DNA of 5,918 bases from Pseudomonadales bacterium (GCA_022360535.1 JAKSCP010000281.1:1-5918), one strand, 5' to 3'; shown: positions 1 to 5,614, counted from the stretch's first letter. Translations and numbers: made by a program. The notes: generated by a model not told the origin, from the letters alone.

Positions 1-1138
1 AGATTGCTTCTGGTCTGCCAGCCCCGCGATAAGCATCAACTGGAGCGGTATTGGTAAACACGCCTTTCACTTCGGCGTGGGCCGCTGGGATGGAATAACA
101 GCCCACCAGCATGGAGACTCCTGCAGCAGTGGCAACAAACGGTGCAAAATTCGAAAGATAGGCACCGAGGTTGGCGATGGTGTTTATTTGAAGCCCAAGG
201 ATTTTGGCATTGCCATCTACCGCCAACCGCATTCGCGTGATGTGGTCGCGTCCATGGGAGTCAGCCACAAAAGCCTCACTTCTCTCCGCTATCCATTTCA
301 CCGGCCGCTTCAGGCGGCGGGCGGCAACCATTAACGCGGCATATTCGGGAAAGAGAAATATCTTCATGCCAAAGCCGCCACCCACGTCATAACACTTGAC
401 ATGAATTGCGTCTGGATCGCAGTTGAAGACTTCTGCGGCGAGCAGCCGTCTGATGACATGCACGCCCTGGCAGGACACGTGTAGAACCAGTCGGCCGGAC
501 CCACTCTCGATATCTGCTATTGCACCGCGGGTTTCCATCGAGGTGGGAATCACCCGGTTGTTAATGAGTTCGAGGTCGATAATTTTGTCGGCGCTCTGAA
601 GGGCTTGTTCGGTAGCTTCTTTGTTGCCGTCCTGCCAATGAAAACAACAGTTGTTGTTGGCTTCAGCCCAGACAGTCGCTGCTTTTTCTGCAGTGGCTGA
701 ATGAGTATCGACTACCGCATCCAGAATCTCATAGTCCACCCAAAGTTGTTCCGCCGCATCGATCGCCTGTTCTTTGGTTTCCGCGACGATCAAGGCTAGC
801 GCATCACCCACGTGCCGAACCTGGTTTTTTGCCAGGGCCGGACGGGGCGGCTTAAAACAGGGCGAGCCATCTATGTTTTGTGCATCCGCAGAGCAGGGAA
901 TATTGCCTATTCCTTCCGCTTCCAGATCCTCTGCGGTCAAAACGCAGAGTACTCCAGGTAAATCTTCGATAGAGCTGACATCAATACTGGTGATGTGCGC
1001 ATTGGCATGGGGGGAGCGAACAAAAACACCCCAGGTCTGATTATCCAGCGTGAGGTCTTCGATGTATGTGCCTTCGCCACGGGTGAGACGATTGTCTTCG
1101 AAACGGCTGACAGCCTGTCCTATACCGAATTTTTCCAT
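1..1138 (-). CDS. Molybdenum hydroxylase large (Mo-binding) subunit, form II CoxL-like, partial at 3' end
   Basis: Reading leftward from an ATG at 1138 there is an uninterrupted frame of 379 codons that leaves the window, so the C-terminal half (family members are usually 750-800 residues) is missing. The N-terminus (IGQAVSRFEDNRLTRGEGTY, residues 6-25) is the classic start of the xanthine dehydrogenase/CO dehydrogenase large subunit. It is followed by the a/b hammerhead domain (about 20-140, with HVGDALALIVAE near 109-120), the NNRVIPTSMETRG segment (193-205), the molybdopterin motif GGGFGMK (253-259) and the active-site loop AYRGAGR (369-375). Known members insert water-derived oxygen into a substrate at a Mo-cytosine dinucleotide centre and need FeS (small) and FAD (medium) subunits. 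AYRGAGR marks form II: Gly372 stands where form I CO dehydrogenase has its Cu-ligand Cys, so CO oxidation is doubtful and an aldehyde, N-heterocycle or purine substrate is as likely. A stop lies in frame just upstream, so 1138 is the most upstream ATG. No Shine-Dalgarno is evident. Family certain; substrate unknown. Confidence 0.93.
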   Translation of the reverse strand, partial: MEKFGIGQAVSRFEDNRLTRGEGTYIEDLTLDNQTWGVFVRSPHANAHITSIDVSSIEDLPGVLCVLTAEDLEAEGIGNIPCSADAQNIDGSPCFKPPRPALAKNQVRHVGDALALIVAETKEQAIDAAEQLWVDYEILDAVVDTHSATAEKAATVWAEANNNCCFHWQDGNKEATEQALQSADKIIDLELINNRVIPTSMETRGAIADIESGSGRLVLHVSCQGVHVIRRLLAAEVFNCDPDAIHVKCYDVGGGFGMKIFLFPEYAALMVAARRLKRPVKWIAERSEAFVADSHGRDHITRMRLAVDGNAKILGLQINTIANLGAYLSNFAPFVATAAGVSMLVGCYSIPAAHAEVKGVFTNTAPVDAYRGAGRPEAI

Positions 1139-1151
1139 AGGGAACGATGCT

Positions 1152-1180
1152 AGTTAATTGCTGATGCTGTGTGTTTTCAA
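1152..1180 (-). promoter_or_regulatory. Possible sigma70-type promoter of the Mo hydroxylase gene
   Basis: On the minus strand TTGAAA (1180-1175) and TTAACT (1157-1152) are separated by 17 bp. The -35 matches consensus at 5 of 6 positions, the -10 at only 3. Transcription would start near 1145, leaving a leader of only a few bases, which fits the absence of a visible ribosome binding site before the ATG at 1138. The 125-bp gap to the receiver gene leaves room for a separate promoter, but read-through from that gene is equally possible. Weak evidence. Confidence 0.22.
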
Positions 1181-1263
1181 AAGGGTTTAGAGATATTAAT
1201 AACTTAAGCTACCACAAGCAGAGGAGCTTGGGCGATTTCTGTTGGGAGAATTGAAGAACTGGA

Positions 1264-1677
1264 TTAGTTGAGTTCCGTGACCGGACGCTCAGCGATCATC
1301 GCGTCGACCTTTTCCGCTACTACATCGATATCATAGGGTTTGGCAATGAATTCCACATTGGGCATCTGTTGCGTCTTTTGCAGAAGCGCCTTGCCTTTGT
1401 CTGAATAGCCGGTTACCAGCAAAAAGAGAGTGCCGGGTTTTTCAGTCAGGATTGTTTTTGCCATCTCGATGCCAGTGACTCCTCCAGGAAGGATCAGGTC
1501 AGAAAAGATGAGATCGATCTCAGGATGATTGCGAAAGGTTTCAACACCGCTGGCAGCATTGTTTGCAGTCAACACTGAGTACCCAGTGAACTCGAACATG
1601 TTCACGGCCAATTCCATTACGCTCTCATCATCTTCTACGATGAGAATGGTATGGCCATTGTTACTATCATTTGACAT
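1264..1677 (-). CDS. Single-domain response regulator (receiver only)
   Basis: A 137-residue protein that is almost entirely one CheY-like receiver domain (residues 9-130). All signature residues are present: acidic pair Asp16/Asp17 in ILIVEDD, phospho-acceptor Asp60 in IFSDLILPGG, Thr89 in LVTGYSDK and Lys113-Pro114 in IAKPYD. There is no DNA-binding, enzymatic or Hpt domain, so it should act as a phosphate shuttle, phosphate sink or protein-contact regulator in the cytoplasm. The start is well supported: AGGA (1688-1685) lies 7 bases before the ATG. It is divergent from the hybrid kinase at 1996, and its receiver aligns with the kinase's own receiver at about 45 of some 117 positions (hand count), sharing PGG-x-TGI and KPYD. 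It ends 125 bp upstream of the co-oriented Mo hydroxylase gene. Family assignment is firm; the partner is inferred. Confidence 0.93.
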   Translation of the reverse strand: MSNDSNNGHTILIVEDDESVMELAVNMFEFTGYSVLTANNAASGVETFRNHPEIDLIFSDLILPGGVTGIEMAKTILTEKPGTLFLLVTGYSDKGKALLQKTQQMPNVEFIAKPYDIDVVAEKVDAMIAERPVTELN

Positions 1678-1684
1678 AAAATCG

Positions 1685-1705
1685 TCCTAGCTACCATCGA
1701 TTATA
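1685..1705 (-). promoter_or_regulatory. -10 box and ribosome binding site of the receiver gene
   Basis: A perfect TATAAT lies on the minus strand at 1705-1700, and AGGA at 1688-1685 sits 7 bases before the ATG at 1677. Transcription would begin near 1693, giving a leader of about 15 bases. No good -35 is seen at 16-18 bp (around 1722-1729 the minus strand reads close to ATACAGCC). The promoter may therefore need an activator, possibly one binding the dyads further upstream. The hexamer is seen; activator dependence is inference. Confidence 0.45.
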
Positions 1706-1746
1706 GCTAATGATTTCCCTGGGCTGTATCGAAATTCCCGGCAGCT

Positions 1747-1763
1747 TCATCATTATTTGATGA
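1747..1763. repeat. Short dyad TCATCA-N5-TGATGA
   Basis: A perfect 6-bp inverted repeat with a 5-bp spacer (TTATT). It lies inside the longer GATTTCCC/GGGAAATC pair (1712-1719, 1778-1785), about 70 bp upstream of the receiver gene ATG. The size and spacing suit a dimeric regulator's half-sites. Short dyads of this kind also occur by chance in AT-rich intergenic DNA, so the call is tentative. Confidence 0.3.
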
Positions 1764-1833
1764 GACACGCAGACCTGGGGAAATCCGTTGGACATTCAAT
1801 AGCTTGCCTTTTATAGTCGATTGTCGAATCAAC

Positions 1834-1905
1834 AGATAATTCCTCATATTTGGTGATCACATTACTTGGTTTTGCATGTGAAATGAGGCACTGTAGGAAT
1901 TATCT
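1834..1905. repeat. Perfect 11-bp inverted repeat, arms AGATAATTCCT / AGGAATTATCT
   Basis: The left arm 1834-1844 and right arm 1895-1905 are exact reverse complements, with 50 bp between them. A second, mutually exclusive pairing, CCTCAT (1842-1847) with ATGAGG (1883-1888), shares three bases with the left arm, and the palindrome GTGATCAC (1853-1860) lies inside. It sits 90 bp before the kinase start. It could be a pair of regulator half-sites five turns or so apart, or alternative leader hairpins. The repeat is directly seen; the role is not known. Confidence 0.5.
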
Positions 1906-1995
1906 TACTCTTATCGTCTTCAGTGGTGTCGAAAGAAACAACCAAAGCCGACTTGCATTTTAGTCGCTGTGGAGATCATCTAAGAGCAGCCTGAC

Positions 1996-4281
1996 ATGTC
2001 AGAAGCTACACCAGAACTCCTGGACGAGGCCCACGACCCGAAAGCATTTCGTCGGGAACAAATAGAAATGATGTATCGTCAACTGCCGCTGATGTTTACA
2101 GCGGACGCTGTTGCTGGTGCGTTTCTTATTTTTGTCTTATTCAATGCTGAAACTGGATTGACCACCTATTTGTGGTATGGCTTTCTGGTAGGCACCGCCA
2201 CTATTCGCTTTTTTATTGCCCGTCATCACCAGGCAAAATTTATTGGCGAGGAAAGTATGTCCATGCGTTGGCGCTTCCTCGTATTCAGCGGCGGACTGGG
2301 TGGATTTATCTGGGGTAATTCCTGGTTGCTGCTGCCGGCCTCACCAGAATTCAACCAGGTAATTTTTGTCGCGGTCTGGCTGGCGGGAATGCAGGCTGGC
2401 GCCTCCAGTACGATGTCCATAATCAAGGAAATGTTTATCGCCTATACCAGTGGTGCCTCACTGGTGTATTTCATTTACTTGATTGTTCTTGGCGCGGACT
2501 TCTCCTATCTGGTGATGGGTGCCTATGTTATGTACCTGGGGTTTATCGTGCCAATCGCCTGGCGAACCGGAGGCTCATTCAATCGCACTCTGGTTTTGCA
2601 AACCAACAACGCACTATTGAAAGAGAGTCTGGATACCGAAGCCAGGCGGCTGGTGCAAAATCAGCAAGAGTTGGAAGAAGAAAAACGTCGTCATCAGGCG
2701 TTGCAGACCGAGAAAGCCGCTGCGGATGAAAAGCTAAGGATTGCCGCCGAGGAACGCCTGCTGCTTTTGGACACAGTTGGCGAAGGAATCATCGGTTTGG
2801 ATAATCGCGGAAATATTGCATTCATTAATTCCACTGCGTTGGGCCACCTACAGCTGGATGAATCCGATGTGTTGGGGAAAAGTGCGCTGCGTTTGATCAG
2901 TGCTGCGGGCAATGAATCGGTTGCCAATGTAGAAGCTTTTCTCGCTATCAATCGCAGTTTTCAGAATGCGGAACCCGTGCAAAACATGGAGTGCGATCTG
3001 CTAGGCAAAAACGATATCAAAATACCTATCCGCTTTTCCTGCGCACCGATTGTCAAAAGCGATGTAGTAGACGGTGCGGTGATTAGTTTTACTGATGTGT
3101 CTGAGCAGAAAGATATGGAAGCCATGTTGGTGCAGGCGCAAAAGATGGAGGCGATTGGAAGGCTTACCGGTGGGGTTGCACACGATTTCAACAATTTGCT
3201 TACCGTAATTCTTGGCAATCTGCAGTTTCTAAAGCGAAAAATTGACGGGGATGAGTCCGCGCTTAATTTCGTCGACAAAACTATGGCGGCAGCCAAAAGG
3301 GGCGCCGAACTTAATAATCGTCTGCTAAGTTTCTCCAGAGAGCAGGATCTGCAAACCGACCTGGTAGAAATCAATAGCGTGTTACGGGACATGGAGATCT
3401 TTCTCGACCGCATGGTAGGGGAGAACGTGCAGCTACGCATGGAGTTGCTGGCGGATGAGTCAATTGTGCTGACTGACCAGGCGCAACTGGAAAACGCCAT
3501 GTTTAATCTGACTATCAATGCCAAAGATGCGATGCCTGATGGGGGTGTGCTCAAAGTCGAGACCCATTCTGTGCGCTTGCAGAAGTCTTATGTGCGCGGC
3601 GACGACAGTGTTGGGGAAGGGGATTTTCTGGAGATATGTGTTACTGACAGCGGAGTCGGCATCAAGGAAGAGATCTTGGAGCAAATCTTCGAACCGTTTT
3701 TTACGACTAAGGAAAAAGACAGCGGCACCGGTTTGGGTCTTGCAACGGTCTATGGTTTCCTGCGCCAGTCTGGCGGCAATATCATTGTAGATAGCAAAGT
3801 CGGGAAGTGGACTACTTTCAAGATTTACTTGCCCATTGCAGAGACAGTGGCCATACCGCGCCGGGAGAAACTGCAGCCGGCAAATCTTCCTGAACCCAAT
3901 TCTTACAGCGGTAAAGTCCTGGTGGTTGAAGACAGTACCAATGTGCGCGAAGTTGCGGTGCGCGCACTGAGTGAAGCAGGATTCGATGTATTGTCGGCAG
4001 CCGATGGTCGGCAGGGGCTTGAAGCTTTCGAGTCCAATCCGGATCTGGATGTGGTGTTCTCAGACGTGATCATGCCAGGAGGGTTAACCGGGATAGACAT
4101 GGCTGAAAAGATGTTGGAAAAGTCGCCAAACCTGCCCATATTGCTGGCGACCGGTTACACAGAGAAATCCATGAAAGACCGTATGTTGGCGAAGAGTCAG
4201 GCGGTATTTATTTCCAAACCCTATGACACGGAAGACTTGCCAGGATTGATCCATGCCATGATGTCTAAGCAGGCATCTTAG
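1996..4281 (+). CDS. Membrane-bound hybrid sensor histidine kinase (membrane sensor-coiled coil-PAS-HisKA-HATPase-receiver)
   Basis: A 761-residue protein. Residues 1-29 are a soluble charged N-terminus with REQIEMMYRQLP. About six hydrophobic segments follow (near 30-50, 54-75, 93-114, 120-140, 145-165, 168-188). Then come a charged heptad-like coiled coil (about 204-255), a PAS domain (about 255-370, ending ISFTDVSEQKDME), the dimerisation domain with phospho-acceptor His396 in GGVAHDFNNLL, and the ATPase domain with N-box NAKDA (508-512), G1 DSGVGI (551-556), F-box EPFFTTK and G2 GTGLGL (577-582). The C-terminal receiver has Glu645/Asp646, phospho-acceptor Asp690, Thr719 and Lys741. It should autophosphorylate His396 and pass the phosphate to Asp690 and perhaps onward; no Hpt domain is present. 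The membrane domain matches no named sensor I can recall; PAS may bind a ligand or cofactor. An in-frame TAA at 1981 excludes an earlier start. The ribosome site is weak (only AGAG, about 10 bases upstream). Divergent from the single receiver gene. Confidence 0.96.
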   Translation: MSEATPELLDEAHDPKAFRREQIEMMYRQLPLMFTADAVAGAFLIFVLFNAETGLTTYLWYGFLVGTATIRFFIARHHQAKFIGEESMSMRWRFLVFSGGLGGFIWGNSWLLLPASPEFNQVIFVAVWLAGMQAGASSTMSIIKEMFIAYTSGASLVYFIYLIVLGADFSYLVMGAYVMYLGFIVPIAWRTGGSFNRTLVLQTNNALLKESLDTEARRLVQNQQELEEEKRRHQALQTEKAAADEKLRIAAEERLLLLDTVGEGIIGLDNRGNIAFINSTALGHLQLDESDVLGKSALRLISAAGNESVANVEAFLAINRSFQNAEPVQNMECDLLGKNDIKIPIRFSCAPIVKSDVVDGAVISFTDVSEQKDMEAMLVQAQKMEAIGRLTGGVAHDFNNLLTVILGNLQFLKRKIDGDESALNFVDKTMAAAKRGAELNNRLLSFSREQDLQTDLVEINSVLRDMEIFLDRMVGENVQLRMELLADESIVLTDQAQLENAMFNLTINAKDAMPDGGVLKVETHSVRLQKSYVRGDDSVGEGDFLEICVTDSGVGIKEEILEQIFEPFFTTKEKDSGTGLGLATVYGFLRQSGGNIIVDSKVGKWTTFKIYLPIAETVAIPRREKLQPANLPEPNSYSGKVLVVEDSTNVREVAVRALSEAGFDVLSAADGRQGLEAFESNPDLDVVFSDVIMPGGLTGIDMAEKMLEKSPNLPILLATGYTEKSMKDRMLAKSQAVFISKPYDTEDLPGLIHAMMSKQAS

Positions 4282-4660
4282 CCAGGTTTAGGTTAAGTCT
4301 TAATTAACGTAGGACAGATTCGTTGCTCGATTCCAACCGAATCGAAACAATTTCCAAATAATCAGGAACACAGCAGCCAGATTGTTTACCGGTGTGAGTA
4401 CCCAGGCAACTGCGCCATTGCCTATAGCAAAAATCTCGGTGCTCAAGGTCGAGGTAAATACCATGGCCAGCCCTTTCCACAACTTCCATAACGGTCTCCA
4501 AAAATGTAATGACTTCAGCTAGTAAAGATACACATCGGTGGCATTTGGATGCGCTGCAGGAGAAAAAATCTGCAAGAGCTGCAGCCCCTTAGTTGCGTGG
4601 TGTTCAGCCATTCCCCAAAAAGTCACGGGAAAAAACTTCTTAAGTTATCTCTAAAATACA
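4282..4660. other. 379-bp intergenic stretch with no confident gene
   Basis: Between the kinase stop and the ArsR promoter I find only one candidate gene, the small minus-strand frame at 4300-4464. A 7-bp hairpin TCGATTC/GAATCGA (4327-4333 and 4339-4345, loop CAACC) lies 45 bp after the kinase stop but lacks a following T-run, so it is not a standard terminator. Around 4553-4585 there are clustered CTGCAG-type palindromes (4553-4559 and 4578-4585). No transposase remnant or RNA gene is evident. Confidence 0.55.
4300..4464 (-). CDS. Possible 54-residue small hydrophobic protein (hypothetical)
   Basis: From an ATG at 4464 the minus strand encodes 54 residues, ending at a TAA at 4300-4302. A purine-rich GGAAAGGG (4478-4471) stands 6 bases before this ATG, a credible ribosome site. 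The frame also stays open upstream with a TTG at 4482 and reads Trp-rich (WRPLWKLWKG) before that, back to a TAG. Residues about 10-42 are mostly hydrophobic, from EIFAIGNGAVAWVLTP to LAAVFLIIWKLF, then a basic tail RFGWNRATN. This is consistent with one or two membrane-inserted segments. It converges on the kinase gene with 18 bp between the stops. I recognise no family. A chance frame or a decayed gene remains possible. Confidence 0.35.
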   Translation of the reverse strand: MVFTSTLSTEIFAIGNGAVAWVLTPVNNLAAVFLIIWKLFRFGWNRATNLSYVN

Positions 4661-4696
4661 TTGACACGTATATACGTATACTGGAATATATCTGTC
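4661..4696 (+). promoter_or_regulatory. Promoter with overlapping palindromic operator of the arsR-SRPBCC operon
   Basis: A consensus -35 TTGACA (4661-4666) is followed by the perfect 12-bp palindrome ACGTATATACGT (4666-4677), which overlaps a second perfect 10-bp palindrome TATACGTATA (4671-4680). Two -10 readings exist: GAATAT (4684-4689) at 17 bp from TTGACA, or TATACT (4677-4682), which lacks a good -35. With TTGACA used, transcription would start at or just before the ATG at 4697, leaving almost no leader. Binding of the encoded ArsR dimer between -35 and -10 would block polymerase, the usual autorepression layout of this family. The palindromes are seen; the ligand protein is inferred. 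Confidence 0.6.
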
Positions 4697-5017
4697 ATGC
4701 AAGCAGCGCTCTTCAATATCATTGGTGAGCCCACTCGCCTGAAAATTCTCAATGCACTGCAGGTCCGGGATCTGGCGGTGGGTGATTTGGTTTCAACATT
4801 GAATACGACTCAACCCACCGTATCCAAACATCTTAAGGTTCTGCGGGATGCCGGGTTCGTCAGTTGTCACGTTGATGCGCAACGTCGCATCTATCGATTG
4901 AATAACGAACCCTTGCGTGAAATTGATGATTGGCTGGAACCTTATCGGCAACGCTGGCAGAACAGTCTCGACAAACTCGAAGACTTTTTGGACGCTGAAG
5001 TAAAACAAGAAAAATAA
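4697..5017 (+). CDS. ArsR-family winged-helix transcriptional repressor
   Basis: A 106-residue protein from the ATG at 4697. An in-frame TTG at 4661 would give 118 residues but coincides with the -35 box and adds a non-family tail, so I reject it. The winged helix-turn-helix is typical: FNIIGEPTRLKILNALQ (6-22), DLVSTLNTTQPTVSKHLKVL (30-49, helix-turn-helix with recognition helix QPTVSKHLKVL), then DAGFVSC and the wing QRRIYRL. The metal-binding ELCVCDL-type helix of ArsR/SmtB is absent and only one Cys is present, so metal sensing is unlikely. It resembles the ArsR proteins co-encoded with SRPBCC/AHSA1 proteins, and the next gene, 25 bp downstream, is exactly that. Likely a cytoplasmic autorepressor; its signal is unknown. 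The ribosome site is weak (GGA 11 bases before the ATG). Confidence 0.9.
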   Translation: MQAALFNIIGEPTRLKILNALQVRDLAVGDLVSTLNTTQPTVSKHLKVLRDAGFVSCHVDAQRRIYRLNNEPLREIDDWLEPYRQRWQNSLDKLEDFLDAEVKQEK

Positions 5018-5042
5018 AGGGGAAGACGAAGGGGAAAACAAG
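5017..5042 (+). promoter_or_regulatory. Duplicated Shine-Dalgarno-like sequence before the SRPBCC gene
   Basis: The 25-bp gap contains AAGGGGAA twice (5017-5024 and 5029-5036). The second copy is placed correctly, with 8 bases from its last G to the ATG at 5043. The first overlaps the last base of the arsR stop. Strong initiation here contrasts with the poor site before arsR and would favour more SRPBCC protein than repressor. That consequence is inference. Confidence 0.5.
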
Positions 5043-5597
5043 ATGCGAATAGAGGATTACACACCTTCTGCCCCAGCAGAGGTAAGTTGCGAATCAGAAG
5101 AGGGCAAATCAACTCTCGTTTTCATCAGAGAGATTCATCACTCCCCTGATCGGGTTTGGTCAGCGATGACGGAAGCGGAGAAACTGCCAAAGTGGGCACC
5201 GTATCAGCCTGATCGTAATCTGGACTCTCTTGGTCCGGTGACCTTGAGAATGGTTGATGGCAGCGAACCCGAACTTTACGAATCGGAAGTATTTGAAGTA
5301 ATTCCCAATGAAAAAATAACTTACAGTTGGGGCGACAGTGGTGTGCTGACCTGGTTATTGGAACCAAGTGCCAATGGAACCAAGCTCACCCTACGCCATA
5401 CAGTAGAGAACCCTGAATGGATCACGCCTGCAGCCGCCGGTTGGCACATGTGTCTGGACTTTGTCCAACTCTTGTTGGACGGACATGCCATAGGTCCTGT
5501 AGTGGGTGAGGTTGTGATGCAATATGGTTGGGAAAAACTTGCTGAGCACTATGGAAAGGTTCTTGGTCAGCCTCGCGCCGAAGAAGAAACAGATTAG
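5043..5597 (+). CDS. SRPBCC / AHSA1-like (START-fold) domain protein
   Basis: A 184-residue soluble protein with one SRPBCC (Bet v1/START-like, AHSA1-type) domain. Recognisable blocks are LVFIREIHHSPDRVWSAMTE (about 25-44), the W-x-P stretch KLPKWAPYQPDR (47-58), YESEVFEVIPNEKITYSWG (about 79-97), TKLTLRHTV (113-121) and the C-terminal helix GWHMCLDFVQLLLDG (about 133-147). The fold forms a deep hydrophobic pocket and the family binds varied small hydrophobic ligands; no catalytic residues can be named. An extension of about 24 residues precedes the domain and an acidic tail (RAEEETD) follows. It is the second gene of the operon with arsR, a recurrent pairing in which the SRPBCC protein probably handles the compound, or a stress-related ligand, sensed by the regulator. 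The start is fixed by a good AAGGGG 8 bases upstream. Ends 17 bp from the convergent aconitase stop. Confidence 0.9.
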   Translation: MRIEDYTPSAPAEVSCESEEGKSTLVFIREIHHSPDRVWSAMTEAEKLPKWAPYQPDRNLDSLGPVTLRMVDGSEPELYESEVFEVIPNEKITYSWGDSGVLTWLLEPSANGTKLTLRHTVENPEWITPAAAGWHMCLDFVQLLLDGHAIGPVVGEVVMQYGWEKLAEHYGKVLGQPRAEEETD

Positions 5598-5614
5598 TAC
5601 TGACTCTTAAAGTT

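Larger units (their letters stand above)
1678..1995. promoter_or_regulatory. Divergent intergenic region between receiver and hybrid kinase genes
   Basis: This 318-bp gap holds no convincing gene. It must contain the promoters of both divergent genes, and it has several dyads: GATTTCCC/GGGAAATC (1712-1719 and 1778-1785), TCATCA/TGATGA (1747-1752 and 1758-1763), the 8-bp palindrome GTGATCAC (1853-1860) and a perfect 11-bp inverted repeat (1834-1844 and 1895-1905). I could not find a convincing -35/-10 pair for the kinase on the plus strand. The density of symmetric elements suggests operator sites or leader RNA structure. Their function is unknown. Confidence 0.6.

Noticed and set aside
77..1040. 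Plus-strand open frames at 77-334, 204-392 and 774-1040
   Set aside because: They lie antisense to the Mo hydroxylase gene, whose motifs are unmistakable. Their translations show no family features.
1821..1900. Kinase promoter candidates TTGTCG-18-CATATT (1821-1850) and TTGCAT-17-AGGAAT (1872-1900)
   Set aside because: Each -10 matches consensus at only 3-4 positions. Neither is better than expected in AT-rich DNA, so I do not annotate one.
2226..4139. Open frames on both strands inside the hybrid kinase gene, including a 197-residue minus-strand frame at 2961-3554
   Set aside because: They are shadows of a gene with every kinase and receiver box intact. The products are Ser/Arg-rich with no recognisable domain.
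4327..4345. 7-bp hairpin after the kinase as a rho-independent terminator
   Set aside because: The stem is perfect but AT-rich and has no T-run after it on the plus strand. It also lies within the small minus-strand frame.
4304..4501. Alternative 65-residue minus-strand frame, with GGAG before an ATG at 4489
   Set aside because: It overlaps the hydrophobic frame at 4300-4464. Its product is low-complexity and Cys/Arg-rich with no structural pattern. The ribosome site is decent, so it is not excluded absolutely.
4563..4584. Minus-strand terminator-like element: CTGCA/TGCAG stem (4584-4580, 4574-4570) followed by six T
   Set aside because: The stem has only 5 bp, and no minus-strand gene lies upstream for it to terminate. 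The clustered CTGCA motifs can explain it.
4509..4592. 27-codon plus-strand frame beginning MTSASKDTH
   Set aside because: No ribosome binding site, no promoter and no recognisable product. Length is within chance expectation.
4661..4696. TTG at 4661 as the arsR start, giving 118 residues
   Set aside because: It coincides with the -35 box. The added residues are not part of the family fold, and an ATG at 4697 starts right before the conserved first helix.
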